In this document: positions 7,956 to 17,175 of the stretch, piece by piece
Position numbering within the stretch: position 1 is the first letter of the stretch
Layout of the letters: each line of letters starts with the position of its first letter
Source: Opitutaceae bacterium
GTDB taxonomy: Bacteria > Verrucomicrobiota > Verrucomicrobiia > Opitutales > Opitutaceae
Length of the DNA stretch: 64,000 nucleotides
Direction of reading: 5' to 3'
NCBI GenBank assembly: GCA_028280945.1
Contig: JANQKV010000035.1
Span: forward strand, 1 to 64,000
The notes under the pieces: generated by a model
The model's database searches: none
Seen by the model: the letters and a program-made list of their open reading frames with translations, nothing else
Told to the model about the DNA's origin: nothing
Program-made: the position numbers and the translations under genes

Positions 7956-8382
7956 TGGTGATACGATTCTGAGTCTCGAAGTCACGCTGGCAAACTACGT
8001 GTATGATGTATCCAATTGAGTAAATTTGGCTTAAGGTAGTGAGCTTAGCCTTCTGGTGGCGCTTCGAGTGTTGGCGAATTCCATCGACGTGGAAGGAGAG
8101 CCTCAGCCGTTGATCGTATTTGAACGAACTCGCGCTAGTAGGAACGCCAGCCATCGTCCATACCAGATATACCGGCGAAGAAACGTCTAACGTCTTTTTC
8201 GGGTTGGGACATATATTGAGGTTCTTTCCTCAACAAATCCGAATTCCCTACGCTTGCGAAAGCCTGCTGCCTAAACGTCAATTCTACCGGATACTGTGAA
8301 GAACAGACGCTTACTTAACGACTACCATTGTTAAAAGCGATCTGACATCGTGGCATGAGGAAGTTGTCACTGAGATGGTGCC
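7956..8382. other. Gene-poor junction between mobile region and carbohydrate region
   Basis: This is roughly 430 bp of lower-GC DNA. A minus-strand open frame of 79 codons (7915-8154) overlaps the relaxase 3' end but has no RBS and no recognisable domain, so it is not called. A perfect 6-bp hairpin TTGAGG-TTCTTT-CCTCAA lies at 8216-8233. The promoter of the GH97 gene should lie here; no clear hexamers were identified. This is a plausible boundary of the accessory element, but no attachment-site repeat was seen. Confidence 0.4.
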
Positions 8383-10353
8383 ATGTTGAGCGGCACACTG
8401 CTTCGGTTGAGTTTGACCCTCTCTCTTGGTGCATTTTCTGCCGTGGCGCAGACGTGGCAGGTCGTTTCACCTGATCAACGCACTCGGATTACACTCGAAT
8501 TGGCCGACGGTCGGCTAAGTTACACCGCGGACCTGCAGCGCACCCCGCCGGCATGGCAAGTCGAAGCATCGGGGTTTGCCGGAGTGATCAGCGAGTCCCC
8601 GTTGGGCATCAAAACAACATCTGACGACTTTTCGGAGCGACTTTCCTTGGCCGGTGACGGAGAGCTTATTGCCCGCAGTGATCGCTACACCATGTTCACC
8701 GGTAAGCAGTCGGACTTAGACAATCACTACTACGAACGGGTCATCACCTTCACTAACGCAGTGGGCAACTCGATCGAAGTGCACCTGCGTGCTTACTCTG
8801 AAGGTGTCGCGGTACGCTACGGATTTCCCGAAGCGGGAAAATCTCTCACTGTGGTGGATGACCTGACAGGCTTCAGAATTGAAGGTGAAGGTCGGAAATG
8901 GATAGCACCGTATTCGGAGGTCGATCAGTGGGCTCCGGCTTATGAAACCCCCTACGTGGCAGGTATCCCGATTGGCACTGCGGCCAACACGCCAGTCGGA
9001 TGGGCATTCCCGGCCCTTTTTCACGCAAATGATTTTTGGATTTTGCTGACTGAGGCCAATTTGGACGGGTCCTATTTCGCCAGTCATCTCCAACCCACGG
9101 CTGAAGGGGGACTCTATCGTCTGCGACTGCCGGAAGAGACTGAAACCTATGGAGTCCATCCGCAGGCCTCAACCGCCGTAGGACCGTTCCACTCGCCATG
9201 GCGAGTCATTATGATGGGAACCGATCCTGCCGACATCGTAGAGAACAGCCTTGTGCACCATCTGTCGGCCCCGAGTCGCATCAAGGACCCAAGCTGGATT
9301 GTTCCCGGTCCTTCCACTTGGAGCTGGCTTTTCGATGGAAGTAGTCAGACAGATTTCGACCGCCTGGCTCCTTTCATCCAGCTAGCGGCGGAGTTAGGTT
9401 GGCCCTACTCGATGGTCGACGCTGACTGGCATGTCATGACCAACGGCGACATTCACGACGCTTTGGACTATGCCGCGGAGCGGGGGGTGGGTCTGACGGT
9501 TTGGTATAACTCCGGCGGCCCTACCAATCTGGTTAAACCCATCGGCCCCGCAGACCGTCTTCATCATGCCGACCTGCGGCAAAAGGAGTTCGCCTGGCTA
9601 CAATCTCTCGGCGTGAAAGGCATCAAGGTCGACTTCATGCAGTCGGACAAACAGGGCCAGATTCAACTCTACATCGATATCCTGCGGGACGCCGCCGAGC
9701 ATGAGCTTTTGGTCTTTTTCCACGGGTCGACTTTACCCCGGGGGTGGGAGCGGACCTGGCCCAATCTAGTTTCCATGGAAAGCGTGATGGGGGGAGAGCA
9801 ACTATGGAGTCAGGATTTCGCTGACAACTTGGCCGCTCACAATACCATCCTGCCATTCACTCGGAACGTGGTGGGGTCCATGGACTACACCCCCTTCACT
9901 TTGGCCGGACGCGACCCGGCGGTCATTCCCAACACCACACCGGGCCATGAGCTGGCCACGGTCATCGTATTCGAGAGTGGGATACAACATATCTCGGGCA
10001 CCGTCGCCCATTTTGAGGAGCTGCCCTATTATGCCTGGCGTTTTATGGAGGGCATAGAAGTGGCTTGGGATGAAACGCGATTGCTTGCAGGCACACCGGG
10101 TGACTTTATCGTGCTCGCTCGCCGCAAGGGCGAGAAGTGGTTTCTCGCTGGACTAAGTGCTCGGGAGGAGTCGTTTACTTTGGACTTGGAACTCGGATTC
10201 CTCAACAGCGGGTTCTACTGGGGCGAATTTATTGGGGATGGTGAGGCCCCAAAGCGGTTCAGCCATCGTCGCTTGGAAAAGGAAGCGAGCGGCACCCTTT
10301 CCGTCGAATTCGCCTCGCGCGGAGGCTTCGTGGCAACATTGGACAAGCGATGA
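8383..10353 (+). CDS. GH97 family alpha-glycosidase (retaining type, alpha-galactosidase-like)
   Basis: This encodes 656 residues with an N-terminal signal peptide (hydrophobic core LLRLSLTLSLGAFSAVA), so it is secreted or periplasmic. The architecture follows GH97: an N-terminal beta-sandwich to ~270, a (beta/alpha)8 barrel from about 300 to 560, and a C-terminal beta-domain. The barrel shows GIKVDFMQSD with D417 in the position of the catalytic nucleophile of retaining GH97 enzymes, and SMESVMGGE with E466 as likely acid/base. The inverting SusB-type enzymes lack the nucleophile Asp, so an alpha-galactosidase-like retaining activity is more likely. The stop overlaps the following DUF1593 gene by 4 bp (ATGA), so they are translationally coupled. 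Substrate is inferred, not shown. Confidence 0.88.
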   Translation: MLSGTLLRLSLTLSLGAFSAVAQTWQVVSPDQRTRITLELADGRLSYTADLQRTPPAWQVEASGFAGVISESPLGIKTTSDDFSERLSLAGDGELIARSDRYTMFTGKQSDLDNHYYERVITFTNAVGNSIEVHLRAYSEGVAVRYGFPEAGKSLTVVDDLTGFRIEGEGRKWIAPYSEVDQWAPAYETPYVAGIPIGTAANTPVGWAFPALFHANDFWILLTEANLDGSYFASHLQPTAEGGLYRLRLPEETETYGVHPQASTAVGPFHSPWRVIMMGTDPADIVENSLVHHLSAPSRIKDPSWIVPGPSTWSWLFDGSSQTDFDRLAPFIQLAAELGWPYSMVDADWHVMTNGDIHDALDYAAERGVGLTVWYNSGGPTNLVKPIGPADRLHHADLRQKEFAWLQSLGVKGIKVDFMQSDKQGQIQLYIDILRDAAEHELLVFFHGSTLPRGWERTWPNLVSMESVMGGEQLWSQDFADNLAAHNTILPFTRNVVGSMDYTPFTLAGRDPAVIPNTTPGHELATVIVFESGIQHISGTVAHFEELPYYAWRFMEGIEVAWDETRLLAGTPGDFIVLARRKGEKWFLAGLSAREESFTLDLELGFLNSGFYWGEFIGDGEAPKRFSHRRLEKEASGTLSVEFASRGGFVATLDKR

Positions 10354-11861
10354 GTCGATTCAGTTCATTTCGAGTTCGGGCGCTGGGGCTGATACTGTTT
10401 CTCCTTGGGACAGGGTGGGCACAAGCCGCCGCATCGGAGTCAACAAAGCCGCAGGTCTTGATCATTACCGATATGACCCATGATGACGGCAACTCACTCA
10501 TTAGGTACCTCTATTATTCGCACATGTTTGATACTCTGGGGATCGTGGTAACACCTCAGCTGCCGGACTACGACTACGATTCCCAAGGGCCTTGGCAAAA
10601 AGCCCAGCAGATCCTCTCGGCTTATGGTGAAGAGTTCACGCAATTGAGACAGCATCATGCCGATTACCCCGAACCAAAGGCACTGCAGAGGGTCACTAAA
10701 CAGGGACGGGGTGCATTGCCGATCATCTGGTTGACCAACGAAAAGGAGTTCTCGGGGCCCATTGGAGATCGAAAAGTGACTTCGTCATGGGGCAAAATTG
10801 AGTTTTCCGACTGGATCGGAGACGGCGTAAATCCGCATGGCCACACCAAAGATTCGGAGGGCAGCGAGTTTCTGTTGGAGTTGTTTCGACGACCTTCGGA
10901 TGCCCCGCTGTTCGTCCAGATGTGGGGAGGTCCCATTACTTTTGTGCAGGCACTTTTTCGGTATCGGCAGGAGGCTAGTCCGGCCGATTTTCAGAGACTA
11001 CTAGATCGACTGCACATCTACGGGATCCTGTTTCAGGATATCACGTTCGACTTCATGGTGGATCTGGATTTGGTGCGGACCCTAAGCTGCGGAAATCTGG
11101 GCACGGTTGAATCGACCTATCATGGTGATAGAGTGGCTCCCCGTTGGTTGCTCTATGATGCCGGGCACTTCTGGCGTTATTGCTGCCCACTTGATCGCAG
11201 CCTGAAACCCATGCATGCTCATGAAGTGCGCGGGCACGGTCCCCTTTCTGAACTTTACGATGACGGCGGGGAAGGGGATACCCCTGCTTTTCTGTATCTG
11301 GTGAGTGCACAATTGGGGCTCAACGATCCGTTGGATCCCACTCAGGGCAGCTGGGGTAGTCGTTTCGCATCAATGGGGGCTGATTTCCCGCCGGGATACT
11401 ATCACACCTGCGACCTTCCTATGTCCGAGCTGACTCGCTGGATTCCCGCAGTCAAACGGAGTTTTCTCAATCGGCTGTCCTATTCGACTCGGTCACCTGC
11501 TCAAGTGAATCGTGAGCCCGCCCCAGTAGTACAAGGAAAACCCGGCCCGGACGTAATTCGGATGACCGTCGACCCGGGAGAGCGAGTATTGCTGGATGCA
11601 TCAGAATCTTATGATCAGGATGGTGACGATTTGGCTTTTGATTGGTGGGTGTATCCCGAGGCCTCCAGTTATCCTGGGCGCGTTGAGTTCGAACCTGCCC
11701 AGACGCCGCAGTTTGTCTTTACTGTACCGACTGACATCGGTGAACACACGGTGCATCTGATTTTGGAAGTCAGGGACAACGGTTCTCCGAGCTTGGTGGC
11801 CTACCGTCGAGTCATCCTACGGGGAAACGGGCAGTTGTATGCCGAGCACCGACGAGATTGA
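10350..11861 (+). CDS. Secreted DUF1593 (nucleoside hydrolase-like) protein with C-terminal Ig-like domain
   Basis: This encodes 503 residues with a signal peptide (LGLILFLLGTGWAQAAA). The first ~350 residues match the DUF1593 family, related in fold to inosine-uridine nucleoside hydrolases. ITDMTHDDGNSLIRYL is the acidic N-terminal motif corresponding to the Ca-binding DxDxxxDD site of that fold. MWGGPITFVQAL, SWGSRFASMG and YYHTCD-type blocks follow. Residues from ~390 form an Ig/PKD-like beta-domain (DASESYDQDGDDLAFDWWVYP). Members occur in plant-polysaccharide loci and were once labelled cellulose-binding. The ATGA overlap with GH97 places both in one operon. Enzymatic activity is unproven; a glycoside or nucleoside-type N/O-glycosidic substrate is possible. 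Confidence 0.85.
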   Translation: MSRFSSFRVRALGLILFLLGTGWAQAAASESTKPQVLIITDMTHDDGNSLIRYLYYSHMFDTLGIVVTPQLPDYDYDSQGPWQKAQQILSAYGEEFTQLRQHHADYPEPKALQRVTKQGRGALPIIWLTNEKEFSGPIGDRKVTSSWGKIEFSDWIGDGVNPHGHTKDSEGSEFLLELFRRPSDAPLFVQMWGGPITFVQALFRYRQEASPADFQRLLDRLHIYGILFQDITFDFMVDLDLVRTLSCGNLGTVESTYHGDRVAPRWLLYDAGHFWRYCCPLDRSLKPMHAHEVRGHGPLSELYDDGGEGDTPAFLYLVSAQLGLNDPLDPTQGSWGSRFASMGADFPPGYYHTCDLPMSELTRWIPAVKRSFLNRLSYSTRSPAQVNREPAPVVQGKPGPDVIRMTVDPGERVLLDASESYDQDGDDLAFDWWVYPEASSYPGRVEFEPAQTPQFVFTVPTDIGEHTVHLILEVRDNGSPSLVAYRRVILRGNGQLYAEHRRD

Positions 11862-12512
11862 GGCAATCCGCGCAGCCGATCTGCCTCGTATACTGACTAG
11901 CCAAACGGTTGCACCAGAAACCTCAGATTAGCTATATTCTTGGAAACAAGGGCATCTTACGAAGTTACTCGGTTATTTCCAAATCCCCGACTTTCAATTT
12001 CTTGATAGCAATCGTGCATAGGCACTCTGCGATGGACATGATTCCTTGGAGAATTGAACCGATGCGTGTCGCGGGTCCGTATGCCAAGCCGGTGAAACAA
12101 TACGCGTTGAGGTAGCTTTTGGGCCACTAACCCTCTGTGGTTTCAGGAGCGAAGATCACCTACAATTTACTGACCACTCTATGCCTAGCTCAGCTCGCGG
12201 CACTTCTTTGGTCAACTGCGGGAACCCCGCAGCCGCTTTAATCTGTGATTCCCCATCGGAACCGGAGTAAAGATGCGACTGCTCAAGCCATGTAGAAATT
12301 AAAACTACGCCGGGTAAGCTTTAGACCAACGGGAGTTCTCAATCAGTCCGGTTCGGGAGTCCGTTCTGCGTGAATGGGTTCGAGGGCGGTCCGGGAAGGG
12401 ACCCCTAAGGGAGGATTTTTGAGTTTTGAATTCGAGCCTTGGATTTGGGGGGCAGGACGCGGTAGTTGAGGATCAAAACCAAAAATGGGGGATTGCCGTG
12501 CTAGGTCACTTT
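11862..12512. other. Intergenic region between converging genes, no gene seen
   Basis: About 650 bp lies between the ends of the DUF1593 gene and the minus-strand polysaccharide lyase gene. Small open frames lack RBS and homology signals. The only clear structure is the hairpin CTGCGGG-AAC-CCCGCAG at 12216-12232, a perfect 7-bp stem without a U-tract. It may act as a weak terminator or be a remnant. Confidence 0.4.
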
Positions 12513-13454
12513 TCAGGGGCGGAGGTTGACGACCCGTGAGGTGGATGGCGCAACCTTCTGAAAGGGCGAATCATTCTCGTTTTTCGTAAGCAGCAAGCGC
12601 ACGTCATCGTAGTAGACATATTCTCGGGCATCATCGGGGAATGCGATTGGGTGGTCTTCGAAAGGGGATTTGTAGAGGCCAATTTTCAGATATCCTGCGT
12701 GTTCGTCGTTGAAGTAGTTCGTGCCCCGATCTGTCACCGCCTGGGAGTAGGCTTCTGATCCCTCGGCCTTCCATACTTTAAACCAACCCGCTGCTTCGTC
12801 CGAATGGGAGCGCTTCCAAGCGATGACCCAATGAGTCCAGTTGTCGGTTGTGATCCGTGTCCAATCTCCGTCGGCGAAGAGCGTCTTTCGGTCGTAGTGA
12901 TTCCGGTCTTTCTCGCAGGGGTTTTGTTGAGCCAAGAGCCAGATCCGCCACCGCATGGTGTCGTCGATCAGCAAGCTCAGGGGAGGTCGACGGTAGGGCT
13001 CGCCGCAGTTCCGGTCGGGATTACCGTGCCATTGCATCACAACCGTGTAGTTGGGTGCTGCGGGATGCTCGAAATTTCGAAAATCGGCCGGCACGAAGAT
13101 GCTGAATCCCAGCCACACAACATCGTTCAAGCTTTGATTCGCGGGGTATTTCGTCAGCTCGGCCCGACGGCTGTTGGCCACCATCGGCCCCACCTTGTTC
13201 AGCAGCACCTTCAGGGAACGATTACCCGTGGAAAATTGGATGGGAGACGAGGCGAGGATATCCCCGGAGTCCTCGGCGAATTCCCGGCCACCGAAAATGG
13301 TCTCCTCATTGTTTGGATTGAATCCGATCCCATCTTCGAAACCGGTCTCGAGCACCATTGTTTCGCCGAGAACCTCCGCGAAGGTTGGCAAGCACAGAAT
13401 CAGAAACGTGAGCAGTCTCGCGAGGAGAGGCGGTGAAGCGAGCGTTGCGGGCAT
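12513..13454 (-). CDS. Secreted polysaccharide lyase-like protein (Polysacc_lyase / heparin lyase I-type fold)
   Basis: This encodes 313 residues with a signal peptide (LLARLLTFLILCLPTFAEVLG). The mature part begins with MVLETGFEDGIGFN, a typical opening of the jelly-roll polysaccharide lyase family. It contains NSRRAELTKYPAN (the conserved R-x-E-L strand), WLGFSIFVP, VVMQWHGNPD, THWVIAWKRS and YYDDVRLL. These strands fit a concanavalin-like beta-jelly roll with concave-face basic and aromatic residues. Such enzymes cleave uronate-containing chains by beta-elimination. It is the first of a minus-strand cluster with a 2-hydroxyacid dehydrogenase and the GH140 gene. A second, distinct member with a C-terminal repeat domain occurs at 45.3 kb. 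Substrate (glucuronan, galacturonan or other) cannot be told. Confidence 0.72.
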   Translation of the reverse strand: MPATLASPPLLARLLTFLILCLPTFAEVLGETMVLETGFEDGIGFNPNNEETIFGGREFAEDSGDILASSPIQFSTGNRSLKVLLNKVGPMVANSRRAELTKYPANQSLNDVVWLGFSIFVPADFRNFEHPAAPNYTVVMQWHGNPDRNCGEPYRRPPLSLLIDDTMRWRIWLLAQQNPCEKDRNHYDRKTLFADGDWTRITTDNWTHWVIAWKRSHSDEAAGWFKVWKAEGSEAYSQAVTDRGTNYFNDEHAGYLKIGLYKSPFEDHPIAFPDDAREYVYYDDVRLLLTKNENDSPFQKVAPSTSRVVNLRP

Positions 13455-13484
13455 GATGTTGTGGAGGGTTAGTCGGGGTGCGAT

Positions 13485-14483
13485 TCACGCCGAAGTCATC
13501 GCGCGTTCGCGGGTGACTTCGTGTTGCAGGGGTTTTCCATTCGCGAAGCGTTCCACTTCGTCGGCGATCAAGTTACCCATGCGGGAACACTCGGGTCCTT
13601 GGCTGCCGGCCAAGTGCGGCGTCAGCATTACATTGGGCAATTCCCAGAGAGGAGAATCCTTCGGCGGAGGTTCCGGATAAGTGACGTCCAGGTGGGCGAA
13701 CAAATCGGACCGGCGGGTGAGTTCGGAGATCATTTCGTTCTCATCGATCAAGGCGCCACGGGCGGTATTGATGAAGCTGGCATGCCGCCGCATGCTGCTG
13801 AAATGGGTGCCGCGGATCATGCGCCGCGTTTGGGGGAGGAGAGGGGCATGGCAACTGACTACGTGGGACTCTCGAAACAACTCCTCCAGTGAAATGGAGC
13901 GCACGCCCAATTCCAGCGCGGTGGCGTCGTCGAGCATGGGATCGTGCGCCAGGATATTGACCTGCAGGCTGGACAGTTTTTGAGCAACCAGACGGCCGAT
14001 CTGCCCCAGGCCAATCAGCCCGACCGTGGATCCCACCGCTCCGGCTATTCGTTCCACCTGGCGTTCGAATCGACCCTCGCATCGCCCACGGAGGGCGTGA
14101 AACCAAGTCTGTTTCAACGCCATGAGGATGGAGGCAAAGGCAAACTCGGCGGTAGGGACCGCGTTGGCGGCGGCAGCCGAGACCACCCGGATTCCCCGGT
14201 TCCACGAGGCTTCGGTCGCTACCGTGCGAATCGTTCCGGCACCGTAGAAAAGGATCTGCAAACGAGGAAATTGTCGCAGCCATTCATCGGTCATGGGGGG
14301 CATGCCCCAGCTGCTCACGATCGCCTCCACGGCAGTTCCATCGGGACAATCCAGCGTTTCGTTTTCCGTGGAAAATACCGGTGCATGGAGATCCATCTGG
14401 GACTCGATGCGTCGTCGGACTTCCGGCGGATAAACAAAGTCGCCGGAGGTCGGATTAAGGACGTAAATGAATCGAGGATTCAC
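13485..14483 (-). CDS. D-2-hydroxyacid dehydrogenase (NAD-dependent)
   Basis: This encodes 332 residues, cytoplasmic. The NAD-binding Rossmann motif is VGLIGLGQIGRLVAQKL (about 147-163). The catalytic set is recognisable: Arg in FINTARGALID, Glu/Asp in DVTYPEPPP, and His in LTPHLAGSQG. This is the standard D-isomer-specific 2-hydroxyacid dehydrogenase architecture of full length. Members close to sugar loci often reduce 2-keto acids or oxidise sugar acids, and some act like phosphoglycerate or glyoxylate reductases. It lies 30 bp upstream of the lyase gene on the same strand and about 80 bp downstream of the GH140 gene, so it is probably co-transcribed. Its exact substrate in this cluster is not evident. 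Confidence 0.88.
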   Translation of the reverse strand: MNPRFIYVLNPTSGDFVYPPEVRRRIESQMDLHAPVFSTENETLDCPDGTAVEAIVSSWGMPPMTDEWLRQFPRLQILFYGAGTIRTVATEASWNRGIRVVSAAAANAVPTAEFAFASILMALKQTWFHALRGRCEGRFERQVERIAGAVGSTVGLIGLGQIGRLVAQKLSSLQVNILAHDPMLDDATALELGVRSISLEELFRESHVVSCHAPLLPQTRRMIRGTHFSSMRRHASFINTARGALIDENEMISELTRRSDLFAHLDVTYPEPPPKDSPLWELPNVMLTPHLAGSQGPECSRMGNLIADEVERFANGKPLQHEVTRERAMTSA

Positions 14484-14560
14484 GACGATGGCGGGCGACC
14501 CGATCTCCGGCCTGAGCCCCTGAGCGCAAGAGAACAGGCGGAGGCGTTGGGTGGCTAAGC

Positions 14561-17017
14561 CTAGTGTTGGAAGATGTCGCTGCGGGGCGATTCCGGTTCG
14601 AGGGCCAGATCGTTGGTGATGACGATCTGGTCAATCCGGGCACCGGGCTCGCGTTGGATGATCACCAACTCGTGTTCGCCCGCCGAAAGCGCGAAGGTGG
14701 ATTCTCCGCCCAGCGCCAGGCCCACCCATTTCCACTTCCCCCATCCTTTGTCCTCGGCAAAATGCCAGGCTTCCATCGGTTGATCGTTGAGGATCACAAA
14801 CATGGAGTCGCTCTGATGGTCGGGGCCGTAGACGTATCCGAGAATACGATACTCGCCGGGATCATCGATGGTGAAGGGGTAGGTGGCGTTGGCGGAGTGC
14901 ATGGCCACGTAATGATCGCCATAGGCGGATTCTTTTTCGAAAATGGCGAAGGGCGGAGCAATCGAACCGGACTCGGCCTCGAACGAAATGTAAGTGTGCC
15001 CGGTCTGCCGGTTTTCACCGTCGAACGATGGGTCCGTGGTGAGGACGAACATGTCCTTCTTGATCTCGTTGGCGTCGCGCGGAGCGATGGCGAAGGTGTA
15101 GCGTCCAGGGGTGAACTCCATCGTCGCTACCTCGTCGGTTGCATCGATACCGAGTTTCAAAACATCCCATGCCCACGAATTGTGAGCGGTGGTGTTGATG
15201 TTGTTCCAGGGGCCTGCGGTGACGGTTTCTCCGGCAGCATCGGTGAATTTGACCGAGAACGAATCGTTGTTCCAATCCTGCGCAAAAAACCGACCGAAGA
15301 GTCGATAGGCGCCCGCTTGTTCGACTTCGAATTCCCAGCTTGGTTGCCCGCGGGGTTGTGTGATGTAGGCTTGGCCTGCGGCACCAGGATCGGTGATCCG
15401 TTGGAGCGACACCTTGCGCGGGTCCCAGCCCGATTCGGCCTCCAACGTGATCACGGTGGTGTCGTCGACGAGCTCATCCGGGTGCAGCGCATACAGCACC
15501 AAGACCCAATCGTTATCGACTCCCGGTTCGCCGGGCGGGTCAAACGTCACCTCGATGGGGGAGTCGTTGTCCGGGCGCACGGGGAAGCGGGTGGGTGGAA
15601 CTGTCTCGGCCTTGGTGGCGGGGTTGAACCAATGTCCGTTGCGGGGATCGAACCACGCGCCCTCCACGACGTCTTCACTCATTTCCGCGAGATTGAGGGT
15701 GAACGAGCGACCGTTGGCCGAGTAGGCGAGGGCAGTTCGTCGGTCATGGGAAATCATGGCAGAAAGTTGGTTCGAAGTCGCCGCTGCGGTGGTGGCGTAT
15801 TTCCAGCAGGTGGCATCAACTTCCCCCAGATCCTCGTCGAGAAACAGCTCGTCAAAGGGCTGCCAGTTTCCCCAGCCGACGGAGCGCAGATGGTCGACCA
15901 GCAATTCGTAGACGTGCACCATGTCCTCGGTGCCGGGATCGATCAGGTGTTGTTCCCATTTCTCCGGGAATCCCCAGATAAAGGTATTGCCGTAGAGGTG
16001 GCCGAAGGCTCCGGCGAAAATCGAATGATACGCCTGGAACCGCATGGGCCAAGCCTTCCATTCGAAGGTGTATTCCTCGTAGCGCCCCTCGAACATCCAG
16101 ACCGGCTTGGTCGGTTCCATTGCCCAGTCGTGCTTAATGGTTTCGACCAGTCTGCTCGGACAAGCTTGGACGGAGTTGAACGACATCCACGGGGCGTCGT
16201 GAAACCATTCCGATGAGGTCGGACGGTCTTTTTGGGGATGGTAACTCATGAGAATGTCGGAGTAATCGGCGAGTCCGTCGTGACCGGGGGTTTGTTTGAT
16301 GCCATCCGCGACGCCCTCGGCCATGGCGTGAAAAACGGGTTGGTAATCGAATTCCCCATAAACCGGCGAGCGGTCCCCGCCGATCATCCAGAGGATGTGG
16401 TCGTGATGACGATAGCGCTCACCAATCCAATAGCCGTAGGTGTAGGCGTTGTTTTCGTTGAAGACGATTTTTTCCCGCCGCTTGCCGTGGCCGTTGCCTA
16501 CCACCATGGAGTTGAAGCAAATGACGAGGGAAACATACATGTCCCGCTTCGCGATCTCTTCCACCACGTAATCCAAGTGGTCCCAATAATCGTAGGCGGC
16601 GGGATCGTTGGGGTCATTGCCGGGCACCTCGTTGATGAGGTTGGGATCCCAATTGCCCGAGGTCGTGCCAAACGGCACGTCCCCAAAAACGTTGGTGTAG
16701 TTGTCCTCAAAAAGCGCGCCGACGCCGATGATGTTGAAGCGTTGGCGTTTCCGTTCGTCGAGGTATCTGACCACTTCGTCGCGGTCGAGCAGGATACCCA
16801 GATTCCACGCGGTATCGCCGTGCAAAAACACCCCATTGCCGGCGGCGTCCTCCAAGTAGCGCTGATCTTCGCTGACGCGGAGCTGGTGATCGGGAGCGGC
16901 TGCGTTTAATGGTATAGCAGCGCAGGCAATGACCGCGCACAGCAATGCGCTCAAAGGGCGGGGAGGTCGGACCGGTTGGCGGGGTCGAGCGTTCAGAGAA
17001 AAGAGTTGATCGGACAT
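14561..17017 (-). CDS. GH140/DUF4038 apiosidase-like glycoside hydrolase with two CBM-like domains
   Basis: This encodes 818 residues with a signal peptide (LSALLCAVIACAAIPLNAAA). The catalytic part (about 40-420) shows the DUF4038 pattern: YLEDAAGNGVFLHGDTAWN, RQRFNIIGVGALF, ILWMIGGDRSP (putative acid Asp) and VWMFEGRYEEY (putative second catalytic acid). The founding GH140 enzyme removes D-apiose from rhamnogalacturonan-II. Two beta-sandwich modules follow, each opening with LEAESG/FEAESGS as in CBM35-like domains, consistent with carbohydrate binding. It precedes the 2-hydroxyacid dehydrogenase and lyase genes on the minus strand and follows a LacI gene. Its presence 10 kb from an apiose catabolic cluster is supportive. 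DUF4038 is broader than apiosidase, so other furanosidase or glycosidase activities remain possible. Confidence 0.75.
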   Translation of the reverse strand: MSDQLFSLNARPRQPVRPPRPLSALLCAVIACAAIPLNAAAPDHQLRVSEDQRYLEDAAGNGVFLHGDTAWNLGILLDRDEVVRYLDERKRQRFNIIGVGALFEDNYTNVFGDVPFGTTSGNWDPNLINEVPGNDPNDPAAYDYWDHLDYVVEEIAKRDMYVSLVICFNSMVVGNGHGKRREKIVFNENNAYTYGYWIGERYRHHDHILWMIGGDRSPVYGEFDYQPVFHAMAEGVADGIKQTPGHDGLADYSDILMSYHPQKDRPTSSEWFHDAPWMSFNSVQACPSRLVETIKHDWAMEPTKPVWMFEGRYEEYTFEWKAWPMRFQAYHSIFAGAFGHLYGNTFIWGFPEKWEQHLIDPGTEDMVHVYELLVDHLRSVGWGNWQPFDELFLDEDLGEVDATCWKYATTAAATSNQLSAMISHDRRTALAYSANGRSFTLNLAEMSEDVVEGAWFDPRNGHWFNPATKAETVPPTRFPVRPDNDSPIEVTFDPPGEPGVDNDWVLVLYALHPDELVDDTTVITLEAESGWDPRKVSLQRITDPGAAGQAYITQPRGQPSWEFEVEQAGAYRLFGRFFAQDWNNDSFSVKFTDAAGETVTAGPWNNINTTAHNSWAWDVLKLGIDATDEVATMEFTPGRYTFAIAPRDANEIKKDMFVLTTDPSFDGENRQTGHTYISFEAESGSIAPPFAIFEKESAYGDHYVAMHSANATYPFTIDDPGEYRILGYVYGPDHQSDSMFVILNDQPMEAWHFAEDKGWGKWKWVGLALGGESTFALSAGEHELVIIQREPGARIDQIVITNDLALEPESPRSDIFQH

Positions 17018-17070
17018 GATGATACGAAAGACGAGTTAACGAAGTGAGGCGAATGAGTGCCTGACCTGCG

Positions 17071-17137
17071 AAAATCTCCGGCTTTCGTGAAGTAAGCCGA
17101 TGAACTGAAATGACGACCGTGGGCGAACGGAGATTTT
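17071..17137. repeat. Long-range inverted repeat in the leader of the GH140 gene
   Basis: AAAATCTCCG (17071-17080) and CGGAGATTTT (17128-17137) are perfect 10-bp arms. A second stem, GGCTT/AAGCC, is nested inside. The structure lies between the LacI stop and the GH140 start. It could be a terminator for lacI, a leader structure, or part of an operator. Confidence 0.45.
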
Positions 17138-17175
17138 AAGCGAGGGGTTGTCAAACCAATCCGCACCGGGGGCAG

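Noticed and set aside
7915..8154. 79-codon minus-strand open frame after the relaxase
   Set aside because: No RBS, no recognisable domain, overlap with the relaxase end and position in a low-GC junction; possible but unsupported.
11909..12115. 68-codon open frame downstream of the DUF1593 gene
   Set aside because: No RBS or domain and no neighbouring operon; treated as intergenic.
12216..12232. Hairpin as a terminator
   Set aside because: A perfect 7-bp stem but no U-tract and 350 bp from the nearest gene end.
14564..16216. Long plus-strand open frame antisense to the GH140 gene
   Set aside because: It is the GC-rich shadow of a well-supported coding sequence; its translation is Gly/Val/Arg-biased with no domain.
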